Made by a program: the position numbers and the translations under genes. This document shows, piece after piece, positions 12,901-27,900 of a stretch of 64,000 bases of DNA. Each line of letters opens with the position of its first letter. The stretch's first letter is position 1. Source of the DNA: Nectonema munidae (taxonomy: Eukaryota > Nematomorpha > Nectonematoida > Nectonematidae); the NCBI GenBank assembly GCA_030549495.1, contig JAUIRK010000945.1, positions 1,757,501 through 1,821,500 of the forward strand, written 5' to 3'. The notes under the pieces are model-generated. The model saw only the letters and a program-made list of their open reading frames with translations. It had not been told where the DNA came from and did not search any database.

Positions 12901-15900
12901 TTTTAATTTTTTTAAGTGTTAAAGTAGAGGAAGAAACAGAAAATAGAATACATAAGAAAAACTAATATAATAGTAAGATTTGAAACTTGGTAAATGAGAA
13001 CATTTTTATAAAGAAGTATCGTAAACACTCGTGTTTAATAATCGGCAAACGCGGAAAGCGGGTGGTACATTATTTTCGTTCATACACTTTGTCATTTGAA
13101 CTTTTTTTTCTGGAGTTTATCCTGTTTACGTAGATAACCCGCACCCCGTTTCTAGTGAATTAGTTCTGGTAAAAAAATTGTGGATAAAACAGGAGTTTAA
13201 AGTTAGCGATGGAGAAGTCAGTTGTCAAGCCTAGATCGTTTACCTCTTTGAGAAGTTTTATTCGAAGTAGACATAATTTTTTTTGAAAAAAAAGCTGTTG
13301 TTGAAAGAGTACATTTTTATGATTAAAAAATGAAATTAACACATTTAAGTTAGAAAAAAAGGAAAATAGGATAGTGCATTTGGATCAGTGATTCCTAACA
13401 GCGGCACTAAACCGCTTGCTTTGCGATATATATATATATATGCAACAATTTAGATTCAGTTTTTAAGTAACTGGAATAGGAAATTAAGTTTTTTTTTAAA
13501 AACGCTTTTTATAAAAATCCAATTCATGCTTTTGACGCGGCTCTCGAGTGCAATGTCCGTCCTTAATTTAATCCTTTGTTAAAAAGGGTTGAGTCCATTA
13601 TAAGTACCAATTAAGCAATATAAATATAAGTCCCTTATAAATGCCAATTATAAGTACATAACTTCGTTGCCTCAAAAGAAAAAGCTTAATCTATGGGAAT
13701 CTAAAGGCTATTCATTTCTGGAAGAGGGACACATTAACCAAGAAGGATATAAATTGCCAAATGACATGCAATAAGAAATTATTTTTTTGTCCATAAAAGT
13801 ACGAAGGATTTTTTTCTTTATTGTAGAGTTTCTAAATTTTTTATTTTTCATAATTTTATTAATTATTTTGCAGTTAACGGAATTATTGGGTAGGAAAAAT
13901 AAATTTATATTAAAAATTTTAAAACTACAAGGATATATCTCATTTTACACTGATGTAAAGAAATCATTAATAACTATATATTATATGTTATCATTAAAAA
14001 TTATTGGCAGGTAAAGTTGAGATGGTCACTGATACCAAGGGTAATAGTTTAGTAAACTCCTTTGTTTTTTCAATTTTTTAACAGAGTAAATCCATAAAAA
14101 TAGTATTATAATTTTGCATTATAAGCTATAAAAGTTTGAAAATTGTAAGCAAAATATGAAATGATAAATCTAACATGTCTATCAGATTAAAATTCTGTCC
14201 ATATAATTTTAAAAAGATTTGTAAACTATAAAAATTACCTTTTAAAATATTTTAATTCAAACAACACCACTAATAATCAAAAATACAAAAATTTTAAAAC
14301 AAAATCAAAGAAAATATAAGGTACATACTTGAATTAACCACTTTTGATAAAAAGTTAATGAAATTGACAAAAAATTATAAATAACAAGGTAGCAAAAAAT
14401 ATGAACATAAAAGGAACTAATTTGCATCATAAAGTAAAATTTAGATTCAGATCATGATTAATATAGCTTTTAAAATATGAAATAATAAGATCCTCCTTAT
14501 CAGTCTTATCTTCCATATTAAAAATTGAACATAGAAAAAACTAAAAATTTAATTTAGAAAAAAAGATATATGATTTTTTAAATTTACAGCAATCCATTTT
14601 TACATTCATATCGAAAGGGAGCGATTGCATTCATATCGAGGAAAAGAAAGGTGGAGCAAACCAATAAGGTTATTGTCACACTAAAAAATACAAAAACAAA
14701 ATAATATTTGAATAAAAGAAGTAATCAAGCTCAATCTCTCCTCCAATAAAAATATATTCTCATCTTCATCATATTAACTAATATTTGTTCCTAAACAAGC
14801 CAAAATTGAATCAGAAGCTAATTAAAAGAAGTAATCAAACTCAATCTCTCCTCCTAGACTACCAGCTAATCCTTACTCCTAAAGCAAGTCGATATTTAGT
14901 ATTTTCACCAACTTGTATATTTTATTTGTAACAATAAGGCAGAAAGTTTTTTCCAAATTTTTAATTGTATATATAGTATAAAATTTATATAAAATATAAA
15001 ACTGCTCTTAACATTTATATATGGATTCAGATATTTTGATCAAGGATATTATTACACTCAGAGACTCGATAGATTCTCTTAGTAAAAAAGAAATTAAAAA
15101 TAAAATTGACTGTTTCATTCAAAACTTTACTAGAGTCATAAACTTAGATGATTGACTGAAAAATATTGAAACATCAATCATATCTAAAAAAAATGAGCTA
15201 TTCCGAGGGAGTCACATCGAAATCAGATGATACATTTAAAAATAGAAAATCAGACAATATATTGGCGGTAAATTTGCCTAAAAATTTGAGTGAGAAATTT
15301 AAAGACCCTTTGTATAGTAAAGTTAATTTTTTACAAGAAAATTTATCAGACTCTAGGATTGTGAGGAGTAATATTTTGAAAAATAAATTGTATGTAAATT
15401 TTAAAGACAAAAATGAACTTGTAGTAGCTTTGGATAAACTTACTTCAAAAAAATAGAAAACAAAGTTTTCAGTAGTGAAAAAAGACCTCCTCGATTGATT
15501 TTGAAAAACATTCCCAATTTTTTAGATCAAGAAAATTTTAAGCTACATCTATCAAAGAAAAACGATTTGTCAGAAGAAGCTTTTGATAAAATAATAAAGT
15601 TTAATACAAACACTTCAGAAAGTTTTAATTTAATATTTGACATTAAATAAAAAGTTTGTTAAAACTGTCTGTCAGAAAAAAATTCTCTTTTTTTGACCAC
15701 TTTCTTTTGAAATTTCGATTTTTTTACCTAAGATTAAGTGCTGTAATAATTGTATTGATTATGGCCACTGGACATAAGAATGTAGAAAAAAAATATGTTG
15801 TAGTTTGTGTTCTTCTAAGGAGCACACTTTTGATAAATGTACTCTTCAGAAGAGTAATAGTTGTCTTAAATGTAAAGGTATTGGGTGTAAATCTCAGTTT

Positions 15901-18900
15901 TTCAATAAAAACTGCTTGTCATTCAATGAAGTTTTTATGAAAATCAAGAATCGTGAATATGAAAACTATTTTAATCTCCTGAATGAAATATAGTCATTCA
16001 CAGCTTTTCGATTCAATTTTTGAACCATCTCAAGTTTCTTCTTTTTCTAACGACTTTAATGAATTTAGTAGAGTTTTTAATCATTTTAATTGTAGAAAGT
16101 ATGAGGTTGATGAGACGTCTGACGTTTTATCGAATTTTAATATTTTATCTCTCAATGTTCAATCGTACTCTTCTAAATATGATAATTTGTGCTGTTTTCT
16201 TTATATTGTTAATAAAGAAAATAAATTTTTTCATGTTATTGGATTACAAGAGACCTGGATTCACGATTATCATACATATAAAAATTTTTCTTTGAAAAAT
16301 TACTTATTAATTTCAAAACCCTCTCCATCTTCAAAACATCGAGGTTTAGGTTTTTTGATTCATGAGAGTGTAGAATTAGAAGTTCTTGATATTAATACTT
16401 CTTGTACTGATTGGGAGTTTTTAACTATCAAAATATATGATAAAAATTCATATGATTTTACATATATACATGATATATATAGAGCAACTACTTATTCAAA
16501 AGATTCTATTTCAACATTTATCAGTGAATTCAATTCTTTTCTAAATATAATACAGAAACATAAAAAAATGTTATTCTAGGAGATTTCAACGTAAATCTTT
16601 TGAAAATCTCAACTTATGCTCCTTCAAATTCTTTTACTGAATCTCTGGTTTCTTTTGGTTATTTTCCAACAATAAATTTACCAACTAGTCCAATTTCTAA
16701 CACTTTAATCGATAATATTTTTATCTCACCACTAACTAACTCTAATGGTTGTGGCATTATCAGTACTTCTTTGTCTGACCACTTTCCGATTTTTATATCT
16801 TTGAAAAATAGTAAGTCTTTAAATAAGAAAGCTCCATCAAAGTTAGAGTTTGTTAATTATTGTCAATTGCTTGATAATTTAAACAAAGTGGATTTGAACA
16901 TTTTAAGTAGTTCAAATATGAAGGCAAATGATTCTTCTAGTTTTTTTATTGATATTATCAATACTTGTAAAGAAAGATCAACATCAACTCAAAATAAGAA
17001 GAATAAATATAAAATTAAACTCAATAAGTGGATGACAGATGAAATTTTGAAAATATTTAAATATAAAGATTCTCTATACAAAAAAATGCTGAATTCCAGA
17101 GAAAAATCTACTTTTGGGATTTTTAAGGAGAATTTCCATAATCTAAATAAGTTGTTCAAAAAATCCGTATGGCAAGCAAAACAAAGTTTTTATGAAAATT
17201 ATTTTAAAAAGAATGCTAGTAATAACAAAGCTATGTGGAAGGAACTTAACAGTTTTAGAAACAAGGAAAAAGTCTTTGAAATAAAAATTAAGCAAAATGA
17301 AAAATTTGTTGATAAACATCTAATACCTTTCGTTTTTGATGACTTCTTTAGAGAAAAACATCAAAGTATAAAATGCCTTGAAAAAGAGTATGCGATAACG
17401 AGTTATTGTGAAAAGTATGACTTTGATTGTACCTATATCTCAAATAATGATCTTCTTGCTATAAATTCTCTTAAAAATAGCTGTTCTTCTGATTATATGG
17501 GCCATACAGCACAAATTATCAAATGCATCAGATTAACTATCTGTAACCCTTTACGAATTATTTTCAATAAGTGTTTAGCCGAAGGAACATTTCCAGATAT
17601 TTTGAAAATCTCGAAAATTTGTCCTATTTATAAAAAGGGTAACAAAATGTCTGTTAAAAATTATAGACCTGTATCAATTGTTCCCATTATATCTAAAGTG
17701 TTTGAGAAAATATTATACAAAAAAATATACTCATATTTTGAAAGTCATAATCTTTTATCTATATCACAATTTGGTTTTCGCACATTCCATTCTATAGAAT
17801 ACTTGCACACAGTCTTTGTTAATGATATTGTTTCCTCCTGGTCTAAAGGAGAAGTGTGTCTGGCTATATTTTTCGACTTGAAAAATGCTTTTGATTCCAT
17901 ATCAATTGAGCTATTGTGTAATAAGCTCTATAATTATGGTTTCAATACAAAAAGTGTGTCACTTATTCGTTCTTTTCTATCGAATAGAAGATCATACGTG
18001 CATGTTAATGAGTTTAGTTCGAAGATAAGGACTGACTGCAATATAGGAGTACCACAAGGATCCGTCTTAGGTCCTTTGTTTTTCATTATTTACTTGAATG
18101 AAATTTTGGATTCTTTCACAAATGAAACTACTTCGTGCTATACATATGCAGACGATATTACATTGCTTTAAAGGTAAAAATTTGGATTATACAAAAATAA
18201 ATTAGCGCTTACATAAGTTTACACATATGCTTTCTTACCATAATCTTATGATAAATTTTGAAAAAAGCAAAGCAATGTTATTCTCTAAACCATCTTGTAA
18301 TTTAGAAAGATCTTTGATAAACATTAATGGGAATGAGATAGCTTTTTCGAATTCCTTGAATTTTTTTAGGAATTATCATAGATAATAAGCTTGATTGGAA
18401 ACTACAAAAAAGTCATGTCTCAATTAAGATGAATGCACTGTACTCTCTATTCTCAGGAATTAAGTATCTGCCCAAAGATCATGTTGTACAGATCAGTAGT
18501 TGAATCTACAATGACCTACTCAATAGTTAATTGGGGACATGGTAATCTCAATAATATTATGACAATTCAAAAAAAAATTGTTCGCTGTATCATTGGATTA
18601 AGATACAACGCACACACAAGTGACATATTCAGGCAGTTAGAAATTTTGACTGTTACAGATATATTCATTTTTCAGGTTATAAAGTTAGCATTTAAATATT
18701 TCGCAGGCCAGGTCCCATTGTCCTTCAAAGATTTTTTTGTCTTTTCTGGAGCCTTTTATAATTATGAATGTAGACACCCTTTCAAACTTTATGTTTTTCG
18801 TCCTAAAAATAAAAAATATGAACAAGCCATTGTCTTTAAAGTTCCCAAATACTGGAATACTTTGATTCGATTAATAGAGGAAAATATTGAGGATTCATAT

Positions 18901-21900
18901 TCGAAACTTTTGCTTAAGATCAAAAATTACTTGCTTAGTCATTACGTAATCTCTTGTAGTCCAACTTGCTATATCTGTAATAGGTCTTAAATAATGTATA
19001 ACTATCGATTTTTTTTTCTGTATAAAACTGAGTCAATATATAGATGTATTTATATGAAGATTTATATATATATCAGCCCTACTTTTATGTTAATTTCAAT
19101 TATAACATATACTTATGAAACACATTTTACCAAACACACTATTTAATTTATCCAAATTATTGTAATATTACAAATTAATATCTACCTATTTGACTATATA
19201 TATATATTATATATATTTTTATGTTCATATTTACATGATTTTTCATTCGATCTACATTTCATATCAACCATAATACCAACACAATTTGTAACTTATTTAA
19301 CTTCATGTTTCCTACATTTAATTTGAGCAATTATGAGAGCGACTTTAATTAGTCTTGAGTATGCTCATGGATTTTTCTCTTACTGTTTTATTTCTTCAAA
19401 TATGCTTTTTATGTACAATAAATCTTTCTTTCTTTCTTTGATGGAAGTAAGATAAAAAATTATGAAAATGCAAAAAATGAAGGAAAAACATGAACTTAAA
19501 GAGAATACAAATAAAGGCTTAGGCATAAATTAAAATGCGTAAAAAAACGTAATCCTTTTTTTTATTTACAACATAAAATAAAAGAGCAAAATTTAGTATA
19601 TAAACACACACACTACAAAAATTTTCACGAAAGTCGTCAGTAAAAGTATAGATGTTTTTTCTATTCTAAATATTTAATTCAGTGTTTGTAATAGGCTTTC
19701 TTTAAATATTTAAAAATGTAATTATAATATTCGTTATTAAACAAATTGTCAAATTTTACATGAGCTTTTTCAATTCTGTTATTTGAGGAAAATTCATGTA
19801 TCACATATTATTATAATTAAATTGTTTCATCTATATGAAGTTATGTTTAAATGTAGGTTATATTTGAATAATATGTTGGATTTTTCCCCATTTATTGTAT
19901 TCTAACATTCTTTACTATTGCTCCTAGAAATATCATATTAATATACTCCTGACATGTTTAAAGAAATTTTGCAAATTTGTTAATTATTTTCTGCCTAAAA
20001 TTATATTATAATAATTAATAGCATACATGTTTTATATAACAATTTTTATTTTTTAAAATATATTTGTCGGTGGTCTGGTAAGATCACTAGAGACCGGGTA
20101 ATGTGCGGTTGCCTGTAAACCAGCATAGGTTGTATGGTGGAGCATCAAACAACCTACAAGATAAGATAAGATTTATTTAGTTCAAAACAAAAAGATACGA
20201 ACTAAACTTAAGTTTATATGTTCGTATGAGAAAAAATCCTTCATTCTCCCTATTGTAAGAACTTCTAATCTCAACATGCTAAAATAGTGAAGTTAAAAAT
20301 AAGAAAATGTGTAATAGATCATGTGTAGAGAGGAAGATAGATTCAAAAAAATCCATGAGGATTATATGAATAAAATTAACAAAGGCGTTTTTAGGTAAGG
20401 CGAAGCACAAAGGGTTTGATATTTGATGAATTTGAAGCTATAAGATCACTAGAGGTGTGTTGCTAAAAAGTTTTACTTCATTAATCTTCGATGCAACAAC
20501 AACAAAATTAAAAAATAAGTTATCTTGAGTATCAGGCCTTCTTGGTTTCTCCTTCACATTTTTATTAGCCAATTTTAAAACGGGTTCGCTGTTTTAGATG
20601 AGTGTACTCCATCGGACCTTATCTTTCGCTTTTTGATATTTCTCATTTCTCTTTGGAGTCAGTCATAATGCAGCCTATTCATCTCATTTTGGGCTTTCCC
20701 CTCTTTCTCTTGCCATCTACCTGTAAATACATCATCTGTCTTTCAATACACTATTAATATATTATTACAACATGGCTATACCATCTGAACCACTCCTCCT
20801 GTACCTTGTTGCCCATAATTAGTTAAAATAAATCTTATAATTACCGATTCTATCTTTTCTAGTAGCTCCACATATTCACCTTTACATTCTCTTTCTGTCA
20901 CTTATAATTTCTTTATCTTTTTTTAATGCCACAGTCTCCAGCCCTTATAGAATACCAATTCAATTACTAAGTATTCAGTCTTATTTATACTTATTTGTTA
21001 CCATCGAACTTCCACTACCCTACGCTACTCTTCACCCACCATAACGATATCGTTAGCATATACAATCTCCCGCAGGACTTATCTTATTTTTTCTGTCAAC
21101 ATATCCAAAGGTTAAAGAAGAAAGACTGAAAACTGAGCCCTGTTGCAAGCGAACCCATGAAAATTCCTTATCATGCCAACCACTATTTTTTGTCTCTTTA
21201 CATTTCCATAATTTGTTCACATATTTCTCTGGCCCCAATTTCTTTCTTAAACATCTCCACACCTCTAGCATCGGTATCCGATAGTACGCTTTTTCCAAGT
21301 CTATGGACACAGCATGTAGCTTTTTCTGCTTCTCCTTGTAATTTTATATTTTCCTAATGCCATCTCAACCTCTATTCTGTTTTGGTTTTATTGATCCTTT
21401 ATATGCACTCGCGTCTTCTAGGTATTTTCGATGTTTTTCTGCATTTAACAGTCCGGGAAAATATTCTTTCAACCTTTCAATAATTTTTTCATCATTTTCC
21501 AAAATTTACCCTTCAGCATCTTTTATTTCTTTGACTTACAGTATAGGTAGACTTACCATATTTTTGCAATTAAAAACCTGGACGCTTCAGAACAAAGGCC
21601 TTTATCAGATAAAAAAAAATAAAAATAAACAGACATGTTTATTTATACTCTGTATAAATAACCTATATAGAGAGTATAAATTTATATATTCGCCCAATCA
21701 TATTTATATGTAGACAAAACTTTTTGAAGATGGTTGGATTTGACTTTCTCGTAAAAATCGTAGCAAGAAACTATCGAAATAATTTTGCAGGTGATAAGGG
21801 CTTTCACATTCTGCTCCAGCATTTTACCTCTTTGATTAGACCAGATGTTATTCATGATGGGAAAAATTCTATCAACGGGAGCTGATGTTCCAGGTAAACA

Positions 21901-24900
21901 AAGTATAAATTCAATTTACTTTTCAAAATTAAGAATCCTTATACTTTTTTCTTAAAATTTTTTAAATATCTGGAACCATTTCTGTTCAAGAGATGCTTTC
22001 TGCCAGCTATCTTCCTTGCAACATTCAGAAATATGCTTTTTTTACAACTACTTCTTCATCAAAGAGAGAGTCACTGTCAATCATCTGCTTCCTAAACATT
22101 TCGTTGATCTTTTTTGTAGATTCAAGCACTTATTCCCACGATAATTCCGACTTAAAAGGTCAACCCAAAGGTGAGAATGCAATTCTTTATAAGCTTCATC
22201 ATAAAGACCCAGATATGATAGACACTTATTATAAAAGTTTCTTCCTTCTTTGTAAACTCTTTCCAGGTTTACTTCACCTGCCTATTCTAGCTTACTCAGG
22301 AGCAACATTGCCTGGGATGGCAAGAAGTTATTTTCTTTCTTTGCAAGTATGTTTTGCTTTAGTTCTAAAAAACAAGCACCACTTCTACAGATATCTTTAA
22401 AATAGTCTGATTGAAGTATTTCAACTGCCCATGAACGAATTTTAAATAGAGCTCTTGAGTTGAGTCTTCAAAACAGTTTTTGATTAGCGTAGGACAACCT
22501 TCTTTGGAGTTGATGTAACTTCTTGATCCTTCAAACATTTCAAGTATTCTTTGTAAGGCTGGTAGCAAAGAAAGAAATCTTGTATTTCCGTGCTGCAAAA
22601 TTCTCTGATATTCAATATCAACAAAGTCGCAAAAGTGATTGAGCTCTGTAACGCGAACAGTATATATATGAAAAGACTTATAGATTTTTAAAACAAGGCC
22701 TTCGACAGCTATGGGGAGATTATCTATAGCATGTTGAATGCAATTGTGCACAATGTGAGCTGCATATCCAACCCCTGAAAAATTTATCTTTTACTTTAAA
22801 GAAAACATTATTCTGTCTTCTCTTTTCAAACCTCCAAAGTTGGTGTTAAAATTATCTGCGCAAAACACAGCAAGTTTTTTTAAGACCATTTTGCACGAGA
22901 ACCAAAATCAGGTATTCGCTGAGTATTGTAGTTGTTTCACCTTCAAGTGATGTCAATTCTAAAAGTTTCACTTTCACACCAAAATCTACAAAATAACGAA
23001 CTACATCTGGAACAATTTTGATCTCATTTCTGTTTGAAGCATCAATAGAAGCCGAAATAAAATTTGCTTTATTTAATTCTTGACGTAGTTCAACATCTAT
23101 CACCGGGGCAATGCAATTCGTAACCACTGCTTCACATTTTGCTCTTCGAAGAGCACATTTAGGTTCAAATAATTTTTAAACTAGCTTAGAGATACAATCT
23201 GAACTTCTGAAGGACTGTCCATAAATAGCCGTATGATAAGTTGCTTCTTTCGCTGCTAAGAGTAGAGACTCATCAGATGAAGCAGCTTTGAAGAAGTTTG
23301 TCACACGAGATGACGACATTACTGTCTCAAGAGAAGATTTGTGTTTCTTGGTTTCAAGGTGGTCTTTAATATCTGAGCGTCCACCATGGCTAATTGAAAA
23401 AGCAGATTGGCAATAATTGCAAACAACTTTGCTATCAACAGTTTCTTTTAAAAATGGATAGTCTCTTTTAACATCACTGGTAAAATTGCATTTTCTTTTA
23501 GGCATTTTAAGATAAATTCTAAATAAGCACAATAATTTTAGCAAGATTTGAATTGAAGGCTAAATTAGTAGGATAAACTGTTAGATCAAGAAAAATTACT
23601 TACTGCTATTTTCAGAATACCTAACCTAATTCAATAAAATGGATTGAATAGCAGCTCACTATAGCTAAACCTAACTATAATTTTTCATCATGCTTTCAAT
23701 GCCATTTGAAATTATTAGATAACCAGCCATTTAGATTGGAATATAGATAACCAAACCGTTTAGTCAAAAAAATATTATAAACTGAACCTTGTAAAATGAA
23801 TGTTAAATATGTTAACAGTTCATTAGTGGGAAAAGCAGAAAAAGTTTCACGAGCCGCTACTGACTTGTAGGGCCATGTTAGCTAAAATAAATAATTTATT
23901 GAGCACTTAACATTTTTAAAATGTTCATTTTCGCCGACAGTCGGCTTTTTCAAACACAAAACGATTATGGTTAAACGGGAGAGAACGATGTAGCTTGAGG
24001 CAAAGAGTGACGGAGGATTAAAACATATGCTTTTCTTTCGATTTGATTATAGATAAGCGCTGTATGTGTGGTGTCTTGGTGTTAGAGAGTAAGTGTGTAT
24101 ATAAGCAGGGCCCGCGCGTCATATTAAAATTGGGGGCTTGAGCCCCCCTCCCCCCCTCCGCTCATAAAGTAAGCCCCACCTCTCCTTAAATGTGACCCCC
24201 CCCCCCCCTCTTATCAATCTCAAGTCCTAATCAAACCCTAATTTACTCCCACTCACCCACAAAGATTAACATCTCTACTTTTATTCTATCATATTTACTT
24301 TCTCAGATACTCTTTCTCTTCCATCCCCTTTACTAATTTAGAAATCCTCCACAATCAAAGCACAATTTCCTAACCAATAATCCAGCAATCAAGCAAGCAT
24401 ATCAACAAAGTTGGCAAGTGATTAGATATTCCAATCCAATCAAAATCCAATCACAATCTTGATTTGCAGATCAAAACATTTCTATTATAAATGCTATTAA
24501 CTGCCTTATGCCTAGTTCAAAAGAACATTTTCTTATGTATGAGAAAATCAAACCACTATGCACTCTTCTTGAAATAAAGACTGACGAAAATATTTTATCT
24601 TCTCAGTGCTTAGTAATCTATCATTTGAATAATACGATTTCTATAATAATCGTTTTTAATATTTGACATAACTAGGTTATCAAAACTTTTTTGGAGGGAA
24701 AGAACTTACCACCAGGAATAGAAATTTCTGATATTTGAAAGGAATTATATCCCATCAAGTCCGCCTGTAATGAGATCTTTTCTTTGTATATTGGTAATTA
24801 TGATATTTTTACTAAAATATTATTTACTTTACAGTATATTTTTTAAGCTGCTTTAACAATAGGCATCAGCACAGCGTCGTGTGAAAGAAGTTTTTCAACA

Positions 24901-27900
24901 CCTAAAAGAGTTTTCACTTCTTCACGACAGTCGATGCTGAGTGAAAGAAAAGAAAACTTGATAATTCTTTCTCAAGGGGAAAAACTCACCAAGAAAGTTA
25001 CATTTGATGATTTCCTAAAGAATTTTAACAAAAAACCAAGAAGACTAATGTTAACTGTTTGAACAAGGAATATTAACTTATTCACAATTTTTTAATAAAA
25101 TGATTCTTCTTTAATTTTTGTTTCTCAAAGATAGTTTTCAAATGATTTTCTATATCTATTTTTTGTCACATTGATAAAAACTTTTTTTGAAAAAACTTTA
25201 AGTGTATATTCAACACACTAGAAAGTTTGAGCCTCTCTATGAAATTTCTCATAGAAATTTCTATGAAAAGAATTGCAATGGTTTGAGACAATCTTCCACT
25301 CATTGGAAGTCCTTTCTTTCGGAGAAAATTTACATTTTAAAATTTTTAAGTGCTCAATAAATTATTTATTATATATAGGTTTAGTTTTTTGAAAAAATTG
25401 TTCTGGGTAAGGTGCGAGTGCCTGTAAACCATCATAGGTGGATTATGTAAGGTGGCGCATCAAACTAACCTTACAAACAAACTAAAAAAATTTATGCTCT
25501 ATATTTTAGCCCCTCTAATTTTTTATGGTTATTGGCAGAGGGTTGGGTTCAATTATAATTGTGTAATTGAAAATTAATTACAACTAAAGTGTAATTCTAA
25601 TTGTAATTAAAGCCCCATAATTGGAAAATAATTGTAATTGAAACCCCAATTTTCAATTATTTTGACTATAAGAAGAGTATGTTGGAGGCGATATGAGAAT
25701 CTGGAGTGTTCACTGATTTGCAAAACGTTGCTCGCTTCTCTCTCATTTTCACTCTCTTTCTCGCCCTTTAGCTAGTTTTTTATGTTACTTTACACTGAAC
25801 ACATGTGGGACGTCACTGTAGTTTGACTCTCATCATTCATCAATTACAGATACAAAAATATAAAGCTTGTCTTTGAAAACGGCAATAATCATTCATACAT
25901 GAAAAAATTTATAGAAGCAATTCGCTGTGAATGAAACTTGTGCTTACACGCACCATATTTTCAACTCACTTGTATATGATCTAATGTAATGCTTTGATGA
26001 ATGACATCAACAGAAGATTTTCAAATTAGCTGACTCATCTGCTGCAAAAGAAAGTTACAGCGTTAGTCCCACTGAATAAAACAAGAACACTTCAACTAAA
26101 AAAAAAAAATTAAAAAAATTTTTTTTTTTTAAATCATCAATTCCGGAGGACAGCGACCCGCTTATTTTCTGGCAACAAAATAAATCTATTTATCCTGAGT
26201 TAAAAACGCTAGCTCTTCGCTCCTGTCGAACGAGTTTTTTCGATTGCTGGCAAAATTATAAGGCCAGACAGATGCCGTTTATCAGATTCGAGATTTGAGG
26301 AGCTAATGTTTCTAAGATCAAACATGCATATTGTATGAATCGATAAATTTTTTAAATATCAATTTCAAATTAATTACATTTTTTTGTTCTATAATAAATA
26401 TATTTACTTATTTTTGTATAAATCGGAAGTTGTAATTGTAATTATAATTGAAAGAAAAATTAATTACATAATTGTAATTGAACATTTTTTTTTAACATAA
26501 TTGTAATTATAATTGTAGTTTAAGGTAAAAGTGTAATTGTAATTGACCCCAACCCTGGTTATTGGACAAGCGTATATATATTATTTAATTTTATATTCAA
26601 AAAATTTTATGTTTCATAAAACTTTTTTGAAAAAAATTAGTGATTAAAATAAATAATTTTTAACTTATTTTGATACACTGTGTAACACAATTTTTTAACA
26701 ACTAAGTTTGTCCACTATTAAAAACATTTTCCATTTTTGACTCAAAAAACTTCAAAGTTGGACACTAAATCTTTTGAATTACATCAAAATTCAGCACTCT
26801 CATTTAAATCTTCAAAATCAAACTCTTTTGGTGTCGATAGTGAAGCGTCATCCACGAAGGTTTCATCCACAACTTTGCTTAAAACTCCAACAATAAATCA
26901 AACCCTCTGAAACCCAAGAAATTTCCTTCTAATCAACATTTCAGAAACATCAACACATCAAACATGATCTCCTCTTATTATTTTCAAATATCATTCTTTC
27001 ATAGTATTTTTAGAAATGACGACACAAAATTTTGGGCGTAGTTGATCAGATGCTTAATTTGGAATGGACAATGTTGTCAGATCTTCGGATTTTCGTAGGG
27101 AAAATTTTCTACGGACAGATTTTTGTTCACTTGGATTTCCCCCGTATTTTTACTTTTTGCAAAAATTCAAAAATTAACAGATAAATAACAGAAAGGATCA
27201 ATTAACAGATAAATTCCTGGACTATCAGTTCATGTCAATGCCTTATAACATGGATAATTGTGAAGTTGATGCGTTCTGGGGAAAGCTTTCCAAGTTAGTG
27301 GGTTTCTATTGAAGATAAAGAGACGAAATATCATTCAATTCTTTTTTGAGAGATTTCAATGTTGTTGAAAAATTTTGCACTAAATCTGTTTGTCCTTCAT
27401 TTTCATCATCTTAGATTCTCGCAACATCATTTAAATCTAAGTCTTCTTTTAAGCGTTCTTTAATTTCTTTTTCATTTAAAACCTCCTGCCATGATAAAAA
27501 GAACATTTTTTGAAACATTTCTAGGCTGTTTATTTCAACTCAACTTGAAATGAAGCAACATGCTTATTAACTGAAAACTCTTCAGTTCTTTCAATCACAG
27601 ACAAAATAGATCTGAGCCGTTTCCTGTAGTTCTCTTTGAAATCATTTATAATTTCTTCATCAAGCGGTTGCAGACCGATGTTTTGTTTGGTGGGAAAAAT
27701 GACCTTGATAGTTGATATTTGAGAATTGTAGGTTCTTTGGATGGCTGAGAATTGTCAGCAAAAATAAGATTGTGCCGGTTTTCATATGAAAACTTTTTGT
27801 TCAAACTTACTAGAATGAGCACAAATATTTTACCAGTCATCCAGGCTTTTTTGTTAAAATAATAATAAATGGGTAACAATTCAATTCTAATGTTTTTAAA

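Larger units (their letters stand above)
14700..19436 (+). mobile_element. LINE (Jockey/CR1-type), nearly full length, broken
   Basis: A non-LTR retrotransposon with an ORF1 bearing CCHC knuckles (15021-15993) and an ORF2 with endonuclease and reverse transcriptase (15983-18990). A ~450-bp 3' UTR ends in AATAAATC followed by (TTTC)n at about 19421-19436. A short-tandem tail rather than poly(A) is a habit of the CR1/L2 group, while an ORF1 with several CCHC knuckles is more Jockey/I-like, so the clade is left open. The start is taken at duplicated ~110-bp sequence from 14713. It lies in the large SLC35C2 intron in the opposite orientation. Confidence 0.8.

Noticed and set aside
15198-15410. 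Minus-strand frame within the LINE ORF1
   Set aside because: Shadow of the ORF1 coding strand.
24143-24210. C-rich runs resembling a telomeric or CpG feature
   Set aside because: Simple C runs inside a transposon-like terminus; no repeat unit like a telomere and no promoter context.
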